NCBI GenBank assembly: GCA_021464245.1 | Contig: JADCRB010000005.1 | Span: forward strand, 3,137,704 to 3,201,703 | Source of the DNA: Carallia brachiata | Taxonomy: Eukaryota > Streptophyta > Magnoliopsida > Malpighiales > Rhizophoraceae | DNA length: 64,000 bases | Direction of reading: 5' to 3' | Shown here: positions 13,825-25,687 of the stretch, piece by piece | Numbering within the stretch: the first letter of the stretch is position 1 | How the letters are laid out: the number at the start of each line of letters is the position of its first letter | The notes under the pieces: model-generated | What the model was told of the DNA's origin: nothing | The model's database searches: none | Seen by the model: only the letters and a program-made list of their open reading frames with translations | Program-made: the position numbers and the translations under genes

Positions 13825-14103
13825 AATTAGTCTAAAACTTTTTGTGAATTTTTACAATTGAGTCCTAAACTCTTTTGTTTCTTCATTTTAGTCTTAAATC
13901 TTCAAGATTCGTTACAATTAAGTCCTTTCATCAATGAATCGGAGTTATTTCCATTAGGTCTATATGAGGTATTAAATGGTTTGATTCAAATTCGTCGACG
14001 AAAGGACTTCATTGCAATGAATTGAAAAGGTATTAGACTTAAATGAAAAAAAAAACTTTATGACTCACTTGTAAAAATTCACAAAAATTTAAGACTAATT
14101 TTT
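13825..14103. mobile_element. Foldback MITE with long terminal inverted repeats
   Basis: The left arm starts AACAATTAGTCTAAAACTTT and the right arm, inverted, starts AAAAATTAGTCTTAAATTTT. The similarity runs inward for about 115 bases (both arms contain GTGAATTTTTACAA and AAGTCCTTTC) around a centre of roughly 45 bases. There is no coding capacity. Target duplications are not clear, so the superfamily is open; long-TIR elements of this kind are often Mutator-related. Confidence 0.75.
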
Positions 14104-15642
14104 CCTTTACTCTATTGCCATCTTTCATGTGCACAACATTCAATTGATCTGAATGGAACAGCCTCCCCATAAAAAAAGAAATAAGACCGCTTATATTTGA
14201 TTCTGCCTCTTGTGCATTAGGAATAATTCAAGTTTTATAATCACGTACTATATTCAAAGGCAAGTAATAAATTTTGGCAATTGAAGCCATGTCTGAAGAC
14301 AAAACCATTTGATTTGTCTAGTTTACATGTCATGTCATCTAATGAGAAAAAATCTTAGTAAAACTCATAATACACCTAGCTTTACTTACTAATACTAATG
14401 ATCTGGCATTGATCCACGTAAGATTACATATATAGCGCCTTTTTCTAATGTCTTATAGTATAAGAGTCTCGTGCACGGAGAATTCTCTTTTGTTTTGTAA
14501 TGGATATTTGATAGTTTTGAATCATTGAATCGGCTGGCCCTATCAAGTTGAACACAAGGGCATTTCATCCAAGGGCTTGAACATTCAGCTTTACAAAATT
14601 CAAAACTTTATGAAGTGTCCTAGTGAGTTACTAAAGCAAAAGGCACGGCGATTGGTATGCTCTTTTATCTTCTAAGTCACACTTCTACTTATTGGAGATA
14701 TTTTATATCGTTGTAGAAAAGACCTTTCTGAAACAGCTCTGTCAAAATCTCATCTAAAAGTTCATTTCGGGCATTAGATTCCATTGAGACATGTTACCAG
14801 CAAGTAGCAGATGTCAAGCACAGATCATATTTCTATTTCTTTTTTTATCTTCTAGCAGTTTGATCTGAATTCATCTCATTTCTCGATGAGAGTCTGTCTT
14901 TTTTTTTTTCTTTTTGTTATATACCGAAAGGTCAAGAAAATAGAATGTAGTCACCAAAACTCATACATTGAACCAATTATTCTATTAGATAGAGATTTAC
15001 TTGAAATATGAGTTAAATTGACTTAACTCCAAATCCCTCTAAAACTAAAACTAAAAACTTAAGTGAAGTTTAGTTAAAATTAAAAAAATAAACACGGAAT
15101 AAAACTCGGATACGAGACCTTCAACCCTACTACTGTTGAGTTAAAGCCGATTGATACCATCTGCCAACTCCTCGACCACATGCCCCATACATCTCTCCAT
15201 CCTTGCTTCAACTCCCTTGTCTCACTCTCTTCCTTTACAAATGCATTTTACGATGCATTTGTTGTCAAGGCTATATGGGTGGATTCGGACATATTAAGCG
15301 ATGAAAACGATAAATCTACATCGTGCATCTATTTGACAAAAGCAACCGTGACTCTAGCATATTTGAATCTTCTTAAAATCCCAAAGGGTAAAAATTTTGC
15401 GTACTGAGAGATTTTTTTTTTTTTTTAGTTAACTAAGTTATTAAATTTTGATCTGACTCGACTCGAAGTTCGACAACAAGCAAATACATAGTAGAACGAA
15501 GACATTCTCATATACAATTTCTTCTTGTCAACCATGAAAAGACACGTTGTGCCGCATACTATATAAGAAAGAGCCACTTCACTTAGGTTTGTTTGGATAG
15601 CTATTTAACGAAAGAAGAGGTGAGGGTTCAAACCTTTTCCGG
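14104..15642. other. Intergenic DNA without a supported gene
   Basis: No recognised gene. The frame at 15180-15407 (75 codons) has no known motif. A SINE-like B-box motif (GGGTTCAAACC) lies at about 15622-15633, directly left of the plastid-derived piece. Confidence 0.45.
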
Positions 15643-15742
15643 AAAAGGAGGTGATCCAACTGCACCTTCCCGTATGGTTACCTTGTTACAACTTCACTCC
15701 AGTCATTGGCTCTACTTTTGACATCCCTCTCTTTGCCATTTA
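15643..15742 (-). pseudogene. Plastid-derived DNA: 3' end of 16S rRNA, left part
   Basis: Reading the plus strand, GGAGGTGATCCAAC followed by CTTGTTACAACTTCACTCC is the reverse complement of the very conserved 3' end of bacterial/plastid 16S rRNA, including the anti-Shine-Dalgarno site. Differences from the plastid form are mainly C-to-T and G-to-A changes, as expected for an old nuclear insert decayed by deamination of methylated C. It is not a working rRNA gene. The homology stops at the TTA (15740-15742) where a MITE is inserted and resumes at 16235. Confidence 0.85.
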
Positions 15743-16234
15743 TACTGTGTTTGGGAGGAGGAAAAGTGGGGGAAGGGAGAGGAAAGTGAGAGAATTAAGG
15801 TAAATTGTTGTATTTGAAAAATGTTTAAAAAGTGGCGGAAAGGAAAGTTTCTAATTCTTCTAATCCTCCCTACCCCACCAAAACCAATCCTCCCAAAAAT
15901 GGGAAGAAATGGGAAGAAAGTTGTTAGTTCTCATATTAAATTTATTAAATGACTCAATTACCTTTACATAATTTAAAAATTATAATTTTACTTAAATAAA
16001 ATATCTTAATAGAATTTATTATGAAGGATAAAATTGTTATTTTAACATATTTTATATTCTTCTCCCCCACTTTCCACCATTTCCTAAACAAAAGAATTTA
16101 TAATATTCATCCCTCCCATCACCTCTTTCCAAACACAAGAGAGAATAAAATATATTATCTTCCTCTAATGATCCTCTCCTCCACTTCCTCTCCCTCACTT
16201 TTCTCTCCCTCAAGAATTTTATCCAAACACAGTG
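15743..16234. mobile_element. Tourist-like (PIF/Harbinger-type) MITE inserted in plastid-derived DNA
   Basis: The ends are TACTGTGTTTGG and, inverted, CACTGTGTTTGG, matching at 11 of 12 positions. TTA lies directly outside both ends (15740-15742 and 16235-16237), the target duplication typical of PIF/Harbinger elements. The interrupted plastid 16S sequence has a single TTA at this point and supplies an outside view of the empty site. The element is 492 bp, purine-rich near the left end and pyrimidine-rich near the right, without coding capacity. Confidence 0.85.
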
Positions 16235-16348
16235 TTAAGATAACTACTTCGGGCATGGTCAGCTCCCATAGTGCGATGGGTTGTGTGTGCAAGGCCCGTG
16301 AATGAATTCACCGCCGTATGACTGACCAGTGATTACAGGCAATTCCGG
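16235..16348 (-). pseudogene. Plastid-derived DNA: 16S rRNA fragment, right part
   Basis: The stretch ACTTCGGGCATGGTCAGCTC, then CAAGGCCCGTGAATGAATTC and ACCGCCGTATGACTGACC, is the reverse complement of the plastid 16S rRNA region next to that at 15643-15742. Together the two parts cover about 210 bases near the rRNA 3' end. It fits the plastid form better than the mitochondrial small-subunit rRNA as I remember them. Similarity fades after GGCAATTCCGG near 16348. Confidence 0.85.
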
Positions 16349-17727
16349 TTTTCCCTTACGGCCATAAACACTCCAACAAACCAATAAAAAGGGGGAAAAA
16401 AAAGAAGAGAAAGGGCCACTCCCATATCCCGTAAACTTGGCCCTGTCCATCTGATACAAGACCTTCAACTTGGAGGCACAAATTCAAAACCACTGAGATC
16501 CTGCTAGGGACTTCTCCACTATAATTTTCTGCCTATAAAATAATGAATGAAATCCAAATCATTGACACAGCACTGAATGCAGCCCAGAAACATAGAGCTC
16601 AGCAATCAAGATGAGATACCCAGGCGAGCAGACGGTGATCCAGATCCGGGATTCCACCATCTTCTAGCAATATGAAACCAGTTCATTGGCAGCAGAATTT
16701 TCTTATGAATTATCAGACATCAGCAAACATTACCGCAATGGGAGAACACCATGCAAATCAAAGTAAATTAACTGCAATTAAAACTAAAGTATATGAAATG
16801 CTTCCACTACTTTAGGGGCTGCCACTCCAAAGGTAAACAAGTCATGTCACGAACAGTCTAAAAATGCCAGATCAAGTCAACATAAACGTCCAGTTCCCAT
16901 TCAATCTCAAGATCAAGATAAATTCTCCCTTTCCGAGTAGCTGAGAATCTGAATTCTTGATTAACATCGGAAAAGAGGAAAAAAATCTGAATGGGAGATA
17001 TAAACCATAAATGAATTCATAGATCATAAATATGAAACCCTGCCGTTGAAAGGTACAACATCCCTCTTAATGAAGCTCTCATCAATCACAAACCATATCC
17101 TAGGAGTTGCCCAAATTAATGGACCAACAGCTGTTCTAAAAACTTAACACAGTGGCGCCAACAAGATAATTAACTCTTACCAATACTGATAACATACCAC
17201 CATTACGAACTCCACATAACGATTCTCGGATTCCGGTATACAAGGTAAAAGCATAAACCAAGTCCCCAAATGAGAATTATATTTTAAGATCTATACAAGT
17301 AAACACGAGCAGACCATAATTTGCAACTAGAAATATCAAGCATGGGAAAGGCTCAAATACATTGTACCAAATACAGCAAGATAACTTGTTAACTTTCTTT
17401 TTTCTTAATGTCACATAATTCAAGATTACCGTCCATAAATAGAGAGGTAGAAAGCAAGCGAAAACCAAGTTCAAAAAGGCAGTTGCTTTAACCTATCAAT
17501 TTACACCTATTACCATCTATTTGGAAGGCCAATCAAAGGGTTATGCTGGATCAGCCGCAAAGGTAAAAGCAACTTGTGCAATACGAGCTTGCAGACTTCT
17601 CCCTCCTAAAAGAGAACTTTCACAAGCATTTTGGATGTACGCCCCATAACAGTAATTTGCTTTGCTCGACATGTGTTTTTTATTCTCAAATCACCATCTA
17701 GTAGGGTAGCAATACTGCCTCGGAGAT
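16349..17727. other. Region downstream of the OB-fold gene, no gene recognised
   Basis: The part next to 17728 is expected to hold the 3' untranslated region of the minus-strand OB-fold gene. The rest shows no convincing coding frame on either strand. Confidence 0.45.
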
Positions 17728-18663
17728 TCACTCTTCAACAACATTAACAAGTTCATATTCAATCAGCGATAGGTTGTTATCTTCCTTCACAGTAAAAGAA
17801 GCAGGATCTGTGACTTCCATACGGCCCCACTTGTCCACAGCAAGCCTCATTGATCCCTTGAACATATCAATTTTAGCATTTCGAAGGATTACTGTGGAGC
17901 CCTCTTTCATCAAGTCCACTAACAAACGAGAAAATTAAGGATGTTAGACACAGCCATCCATCCTAGAAAATCTCAAAATAGCAATGTAAATTTGGCGATA
18001 GTTACAAGAATATATATATATATATATAGTTGCAAGAAAAAAATAAAATATAGATCGATTACCTATCATATCTGCCCATTTCAAAGCTCAAATTATAAAT
18101 TTCTTGTTGGTAGATGACGAATTCTTGTAAAACATTTTCCACCTTAAGAACATGAAACAACAAAGCTAAACCTTACATTTAAAGATGAGAAAGTTCTACC
18201 ATGAAATGGTTAAACTTATGATAACTCCACAACCAACTCAAGGTCATAGGCCATTCAACAAATAAGACAAGGTTACTAGCATATAAGGGAAAGGGCATGA
18301 AATAGCAACCCCATAATCTCCCCAAAAAGAAATGGAAAAGATATAATGGCCAATGGGAACGCAGAGAGATCAATCTAAATAAGCTCAAAACAGTAGAAAA
18401 ACTGGATTTCTTGACACCCATACACATCACAAGAATATACCTTGATCATTCCTAGCAGTAAAGACAACCATTCCTGTCTCATCTCCCACCAGGCATTCAG
18501 CAATACGCATTTGACGCATTTGAGGACCATCAGGGCGACCCTTTTGCAATACCATCTTTGTACTAACAACCTTCACAGTGAGGGTGTGACCACTCGTGCC
18601 TGGACGGAGCTGGTCAACCTTAGTGAAAACAGGCTTTTTCAATCCTGGTTTTGATTCTGACAT
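17728..18663 (-). CDS. Small OB-fold nucleic-acid-binding protein (At1g10590/At1g23750/At4g28440-like)
   Basis: The protein has 137 residues in two coding exons, 18663-18441 and 17918-17728, joined in frame (GATCAAG at the donor, TTAG before TGGAC at the acceptor). It begins MSESKPGLKKPVFTKVDQLR and contains the family blocks MRIAECLVGDETG, ILRNAKIDMFKGSMRLAVDK and WGRMEV, which form a single OB fold of the kind that binds single-stranded nucleic acid and is related to the SOSS-B/hSSB fold. Plant members are short and widely conserved; their precise role is not settled. The frame is clean. A leader intron runs from 19464 to 18675, with the 5' exon ending at 19465 (CAAAG before GTGAGT) and the coding exon beginning 11 bases before the ATG. 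Confidence 0.92.
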
Positions 18664-18674
18664 TTTCTAAAATC

Positions 18675-19464
18675 CTACACCAACAACATCAACAAAAATT
18701 TCTCAAACAGACAACAAATTAATTAAAATAAAAAGATGGGATCTACACATAAATTTATCAAAACCAATACACACACAGGCCTTGGGGGGGGGGGGGGTTA
18801 AGAACAGAAAATAGATTCATGACAATAAGATCATTAGAAACTCTTTTCCCTCTTCCCTTACATTACCTCAACAACAACTGCAGGTCACATCAATCTCTAC
18901 CAATTGTACAAAATGGAATATCATTCTCCTACATATCCAATTTTTCATCTTTTAATCAGAATTTCCAATGATCTAGACAATATACGACAAAATGTTCCAT
19001 AATTTTGTTTTTTTTTTCTAAAAAAAAAGAAAAACCAAACGATTATTGCCAATAAACACAAGTACATTGTAAATGACCACCAACAACAAGCAGCAGATCA
19101 TAAATTAACATCAATTTAGACCAAAAAGTTCACAACTTTCATCGTAAAAAATGCAGATCGTATAGAACAAGAAGCCATATATATAACCCCATAACAACAC
19201 ACGAGACATCCACATCTGAAATGGTCAAATGTACGCAACTTTACCTTATTTTTACGGACCAAATGCAGCTTTAGACTCGATTTCGATATAAAATCATTGA
19301 AACGAAAATTATGGAGAGAAAAGAAAAAATCACAAATCAAAGGGCACAATTCAGAATTCAGATCAAATTTGACAATCAAGAAATAAAGCAGATTCAAATC
19401 AGATACAATTGAGATTGGAAAAAGGAACAAACTTTCACGAATCTGGGAGCCAATAAACACTCAC
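18675..19464 (-). other. Intron in the 5' leader of the OB-fold gene
   Basis: The donor GTGAGT at 19464 and the acceptor GGTGTAG ending at 18675 frame a 790-base leader intron. It contains a run of 14 consecutive C on the sense strand (G on the plus strand, 18784-18797). Leader introns of this size in plants often raise expression; that is an inference here. Confidence 0.7.
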
Positions 19465-19560
19465 CTTTGAGAACCCAATTGGGAATTGAGGCGAGAGCGA
19501 GATCTGAAAGGAGAGGAGACGGTAACGTAAGCGTTGGAGTCGGGTCTCTGGTGGGTGTGG

Positions 19561-22486
19561 TTAAAAGGTTTTTTCGGTTTGTTGTGGGGAAGAAAGTGAA
19601 TTCAGACCGTTCATCTTTGTGTATTGAGATATGTCTGATCCTGATTCTACACGTGGCTTTTGTTTTTGGATCGGGAGACTGTTTGACTTTCAGAAAAATA
19701 ATAATAATTTGGCCTTGTTTTCTGTCACGATTTCAACTGAGTCATTAGAATCAACACTAATACATTTTTTTTTATTTTAATTTATATTTTAAATATAATA
19801 AAATTATAATTTTATAAAAAATTAATAAATTTTATAATAAAAATTTAAATTATTATTTTTTATTATAAAAATTATTAATTTTATTACATTCAAAATACTA
19901 ATCCAAATATTAAAAATCAAATTACAAATATTTTTTTTTATTAGATTATGATACCATGTGGTTGACACGGTTAACAATTTCATCCTATGTAAAAGATTAG
20001 TAGTTTAAAGTCGTGTTAAGTTAAATAGTATGATGCAACGTATAATCAATACAGTACTTATGTGTAGGTTTAATCTCTATTACTTGTTATCTCTCTTATA
20101 AGTGATTACAATTCTCTTTAACATAATTAGCAAGTATCATCTTTATTTTCTTATTTCATTGAAAAAAAAAAAAGGAATTATGGCAAAAATGGAACTGATT
20201 TATTATTAGATGAAGGAATTAGTGATACAATTGTCCTTTCTAACTTCTCGATTAAGTTTTGGGTGAGATGGTACGATCATTGCTTTTTTTTTTTTTTTGA
20301 GATTGGTATGATCAGTTTTAATTGATTCAGTTGATCTGTGAGTTTTATACTAAGAAAATAATCAGATATTAGACTCTTACTTCGTCATCCCCCCCTCTTT
20401 TTCTATGGACATTGCCCCTCTAGCGTAAAAAGAAATATTTTTGATCTATACACTGACTTCTAAATACATATTAATGACTATGGTACTATCAACAACAATA
20501 ATAGTATTACTCAAAAGGTTTTATGTCCTCACAATAAAGTCGTTAGATGATGCCCCCAACTCCCAATGGGATGAATTGTGTTTTTAACTCTTTTTTTTTT
20601 TGGTTTCGTCCGTTAAATAATATATTATGCTAACAGTTAAGAATAATTTTCTTTAATTTTATAAATTTTAAGTTTTAAAAATAAAAATTTAAGTTAGTAA
20701 TTATTTGTTATGCTCAAAATTTTTTGGTCTATAAGGAACCCTAATGGGTATTCGGGAAAAGGGAAGTGAGGTTTGGTGGGATTTGAACTTCCTGATAGAT
20801 AATTCTTCAATCAATTGAGTAAATGTTCAACTTTTAATAATAATTATTTTTTTTTGGTCCTTAAGTTATTAATTATTTGGGTGCCCCTGAGAGAGTTTTC
20901 TTTTACAATTGGTCGGGCTTCAGGAAGATACGTTGAAAATCATTATGTTGGCCCTACTTAAGTCGGGTCGTTTGATAATTTTCCAAGGTTGAAATTTTGT
21001 GATCCCCAAATTGGTCCCACTTTAATATTGGTTGGAAGACTCAACAAATGTAGGCAAACCAAAAGGTCAACTAAAATTTAGGCCCAATCAATTCTCCTAG
21101 CTTTCCTTCAGCCGGTTGCTGCCCAATTTTGTTTAAAACTAACAGAATCAACGAGCCCATTTTCTCAGTCCAAACCCAAACTGAAGCACTAAAATTTTCC
21201 AGTTCCTTAGATTAAAAAATAAAAAGAAATTTCCAGTTCCAGTATGATATAGAGACTTGGGATGATAAGGCTGCCACGCACCATTGTGGTCAGTACGCAC
21301 CAATGAACTCAACGTTCTAATAAACTATCATTACTATTTAATTTATGGTATGCCCTTTCTTATAAATTAAATTATATACGTTATATAAATTAAAGTTACT
21401 TTAATTTTGATTTGTATATTTAATTGGGATGGATCTTTCTTTTGAATCACAAAAAAAAAAAATTTATAGCAACTTCAAGACATCTTTTTGTCTCAATGCT
21501 TTCAACTATTATCGTACAGTGATGATCGAAATCACTGTTGGTGATCATCAACTCAGGAATTGCCGCTGGATTGGACCGGATAGTTCATCCAATCGCTACT
21601 CCACGGCTGGCCTGGCGCAAGTGTCCAAAAAAGCCTCTTAAAGGGCGAGCACTGAAACCAACGACTTGTTAATGTAAGTAGTAATAATTTAATTTTTCTT
21701 AAATAAGATTACGAATTTAAGTTTTATATATGAAAGAAAATAAGTGTTAAGAAAATTTTATTCCTTTTAATGAATTTATTCGATTTGAATTGGATTAATC
21801 GAAATTTAATGAACTTTTGAATATCAAAATTTCAGAAAAAAAAAAAAAAAGGCGAGCACTGAACTGATAAAGGCTTGTAGTCTCGTGACACATTGCGGTC
21901 CGAAAAGTTAGACATTTAACCGATAATCACAGCAATCTAATTGCCAAAAGGTAGCTCTTCTGAGTCGTATCTTCTCACCTAGTATCAATTTTATTAAAAA
22001 ATTTAATTTTTTATAATTTTTTCTCATAAATTATTATTTATTTTTTTAATTATATTAAGTATGAAATAAATAGAAAGAATAATTAGAAAAAAAAAAGTTT
22101 AGGAAAAGAAAACTATTTGAAATCTACGTAAAGTTAGCATGGGTTACTCCATTATTTAGGTACAGTAAAGTTTTATATTGTATGTAATATATTTTACAAT
22201 ATAAAAAATTATATTAATATCTAATATATAACTACAAAATCTTTTTTATTTGTACAAGATGTTATTTGTGTAATATAAAATTTCTTTCACATTTTTACTT
22301 AGACTTGAAAGTGTTGGACACATATATCTAATTTTTTTTTATATTTTACAGTGTTTATTACGTGTCTAAACTGGACGACAAATATTGCATCTTGTTCTTG
22401 ATGTAAATACAAATGGTTTAAGAAGTATCTGCGCCGATCACTAGAAATCTAAGTATGTACACATGTAAAGATAAGGATGGTGTTAA
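19561..22486. other. Intergenic DNA without a supported gene
   Basis: The left end should include the promoter of the OB-fold gene. Apart from AT-rich stretches and poly-A runs, a motif close to AAAGGGCGAGCACTGAA occurs twice (about 21640 and 21850). The frame at 21429-21641 has no recognisable domain. Confidence 0.4.
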
Positions 22487-22859
22487 GGGTGTGTTTGTTG
22501 TGCGATAGAAAGGGGATGAGAGAAAAAAAAGTATAAATTATTACTCTGTATTTTTCTTTCTTATATTTCTTTTTTCTCACTTTCTACACAATTTCAAACA
22601 ATTTTATTTTCTCTCTACTTTTTCTCTCACAAATTACTATTTATTTTTTTTTTCACTATACTTTCTTTCTCTTCATTTTTCTATCACTCCAAACAACTTT
22701 ATTTTCTCTTCACTTTTTTCTTCCACATATTACTAATCACTTTTTCTTTCACTATACTTTTATTCTTTTCACTTTCTCTATTACTTCAAACAACTTTATA
22801 TTCTCTTTATTTTCTTTTCTCCTCCTTTCCCCACTCTTCCACTTACTCCAAACACAGCG
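22487..22859. mobile_element. Tourist-like MITE, same family as 15743-16234
   Basis: The ends are GGGTGTGTTTG and, inverted, CGCTGTGTTTGG, flanked by TAA at 22484-22486 and 22860-22862. The 373-bp body is made of T/C-rich sub-repeats such as CAAACAACTTTATTTTCTCT. There is no coding capacity. Confidence 0.75.
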
Positions 22860-23412
22860 TAAAAGCTAGTTGAAGTGACACGTTACAAGGCTATCACAAC
22901 CTTTTAAGAGAATCTTTGAAATTTTCTTTCTATTTCGTTGACTATTTCTTATGAAATTTTTTTAATTTATTTTTAAGAATGATTACGTAAATATACAACT
23001 TATAAAACATAAACAATTCAATAATTTATTTGTGTTTTTATTTTTTAAATTTAATATATTTTATACAATCCAACAGTCTAACTCTTACGTATTAATTTTA
23101 TGCATATTATTACGTATCTACATAATTTTTTCCTTTACTTTTATTTTCTTAGCACTTTATGGCTTTAATTTTTGTGTTCATCAAGAGAATTCTTGAAATT
23201 ATTGAGTGTTTATGAAAATATACACGTTTGATTTATTTTTACTTTTGCTCGTATGATCGTAAGTGTTTCTTTTCTTTAATCAAAGAGTTTAATTTTTATT
23301 TTACAATTTCATTATTGACAAAAATATAAAGCAACCAATTTTAATGCGATTAAATATGACTATAAATATATAATTTTGAACAATTATTTGGATGCAAGTT
23401 ACAATAATCAAG

Positions 23413-24501
23413 CGACTATGATAATATCGAGTGTCGTTTCTCTCTCTTAATTTTTTTTTTCTCTAAGCGCCCTCAAGTACCAACCCTAGCTAGCAACTCT
23501 TTGCTAGCTAGTGGCATGATTGTTCATTGCCGCTGACCAGCCACCAAACTAAATCTCATTTCATCACCACGATTTTCCTTCTCTTTTCTACCTCATTTCC
23601 TCTTACTCAGGTTAACACCCTCTTTTCTACTTTTCCTACACTATCAAACCCCCAAAACTTCTTCGTGGGCCTTTTACCTTGATTTCGCCTAAAGCGGGCC
23701 TTAATAATAACTGTAATGGCCTTTCTACCTACAAATCCATAGTCCTCTTCGTCTTTCCACCATTTTTATCACTTCTAACGCTGGCGTCGTCGTCTCTACC
23801 ACAAGCTCCGTTGCCGACGTTGTCTTACTAGCCGCCGGGGGGCAAGTCTTCCACTCTGTTGTCAGTATAGGCGTCGTCGTACCGATCGCTGACTCGACTG
23901 TTGGAGCATCCATTGTAACAGTTTAGACTGTCGCCGCTGGCATTGCTTCTGGCGCTGCTGCCTCTACCAGCGCAGCCATCGCCGTCTCTCATGTCCCCTT
24001 ACTCACCAACGACCTCCCCTGCGTCACCACTGACACCCTCCGTCGCTGTCGAATTTGACTAGAAGGGCTATTGTTGGCCACTTTTGTTACGTACTAGTTG
24101 TGTGTTTTTCGATTCATCCATAGTGGATGTTGTTGTTGTTGGCTGTATGTTTTTTAATGTTTTTATTTAAGCTGATATGGAAATCGTTGTAGAATGTACC
24201 CAAATGATTTCTGTTATAGATCTGCCGATGTGCGATTTTTATGCTGCTGTATACAGTTACTTTCGATTCGATTAGATCTAGTTAACACTATGGGGTTGAA
24301 TAGATTTAGTCGTAATCCGTCAGTTTATCTCGAGTTTCGTGCCTGATTTGGTAATGGTCAACTTGACTATATAATTTGTAAGTCATGTGTGTCGATTTAT
24401 TATCTTATTTCGTGTAGGTGTTCTCAACCACCTCGTATTTGTTCTATATATAATTCATCTGTATATTAATATAATGATTCTGTTTCGGTCAAAAAAAATA
24501 A
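23413..24501 (+). mobile_element. A-tailed retroposon with 14-bp target duplication
   Basis: The 14-base sequence TTACAATAATCAAG stands at 23399-23412 and again at 24502-24515. The DNA between ends in CGGTC plus an A-rich tail (AAAAAAAATAA), the signature of target-primed retroposition. The insert is 1,089 bp. Its left part has a pyrimidine-rich leader-like start, a GC-rich segment (23700-24060) rich in GTC/GCC triplets with no long intact frame, and a T-rich 3' part like an untranslated region. It could be a degraded retrocopy of a cellular mRNA, a non-coding retroposon like Arabidopsis Sadhu elements, or a LINE end. I recognise no parent gene. Confidence 0.75.
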
Positions 24502-24515
24502 TTACAATAATCAAG

Positions 24516-25687
24516 GATCATATTTGAAACGTTCTCTTCAAATTGGGATGCAAGGTATGGTAACAAATCTTTTCTTGATATTTATTTAATGAAGCTTCGG
24601 AGTATTTCATCCATCCAAAACAATAAAAATATTTTATTCTATATTAACCCAAGCAGGGCATTAGTTCCACCAAACGAATGCCAGAGGAGTTGACCACCTG
24701 ATTACCGCCAACCGTTTTTCAAAGTTAATTGATACGAATTAATTCTTTTAAAAAAATATATATAATAAATATATTAATTATTAAATCTATAAATAAAAAA
24801 TAAAATAATTTATTATTTTATTTACTTTATTCAGCCTAAGAAAGTTAATTGATATAATCTAAAAATCAAATAAGAGACTTTGAAGTCTTAGGATGACTCA
24901 TTACCACACGGTCACATCAACACCAGAGCAAAAATCGTCCCCACGGAGGCCATCCACTAAGATTAAGATCCACTGTTTTCTTTTTAACTTCACTTATCCA
25001 ACAACCTCAGAAGCTCCTTTTGTTCGTCTCTTTCGTCTTTTGTCTTCTTTTTTTCTTTAAACGTTTCAGCCTATCTTCAACGTTTCAGGTACGATGCTGT
25101 CTTGTTTTTGATACCCTTTTGACCTGGAATTATAAACAATGAGTCAGAGAACACACTGTTGATTCGTGAGTGATTGTTGTCCTGTTCTGAATCAGATGGC
25201 TTATGTCTCACTGTTCGTACTGCACAGGAGATGATTCCCGTATGGTTGTCTTTAATTTATATGTCCTTTTTCAGAATTAGATGATAATTTGATATTATAA
25301 TGAATGATCATTTACTCTAATATTTACAATTTGGTCTTGGTTCATATTAAGTAAATGATCAAAGTGTATTTTGATAGTTCAGTTCACACTACTGTTGGCC
25401 TTAGTTGAATTGATGTGGCTATCCAAGGTATTTTGGTGTTTCTGTCTCTTACATAAATCTTGTTGTGTGTGTTTGGTTCATCTGTTGATGGTCAAAAGCT
25501 GTGAGAAGTCACAGGCTGTTAGGTAAGAGTAATGATATGTATCATAAAATCTGTTTCATGAAACATATCGATTGTAATTATTGTAGAAGGTTATCATTAT
25601 TAGATGGTTATCATGATACGGATGGTTATCAGGTAAGCTTGGATTTTGCGCTTGTTTTACACACTTGAGCCCTCATGCCAAGTTTAG
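24516..25687. other. Upstream region and probable leader of the AMSH-like gene
   Basis: A pyrimidine-rich leader-like stretch ends CGTTTCAG before GTACGATG at about 25089, which could be a 5' untranslated exon and donor. The acceptor TTTAG lies directly before the ATG at 25688. No other coding frame is supported. Confidence 0.45.

Noticed and set aside
15180..15407. 75-codon plus-strand open frame
   Set aside because: No recognisable motif; flanked by AT-rich repeats.
15643..16348. A functional small-subunit rRNA gene
   Set aside because: Only about 210 bases of the 3' end, with many decay changes and a MITE in the middle.
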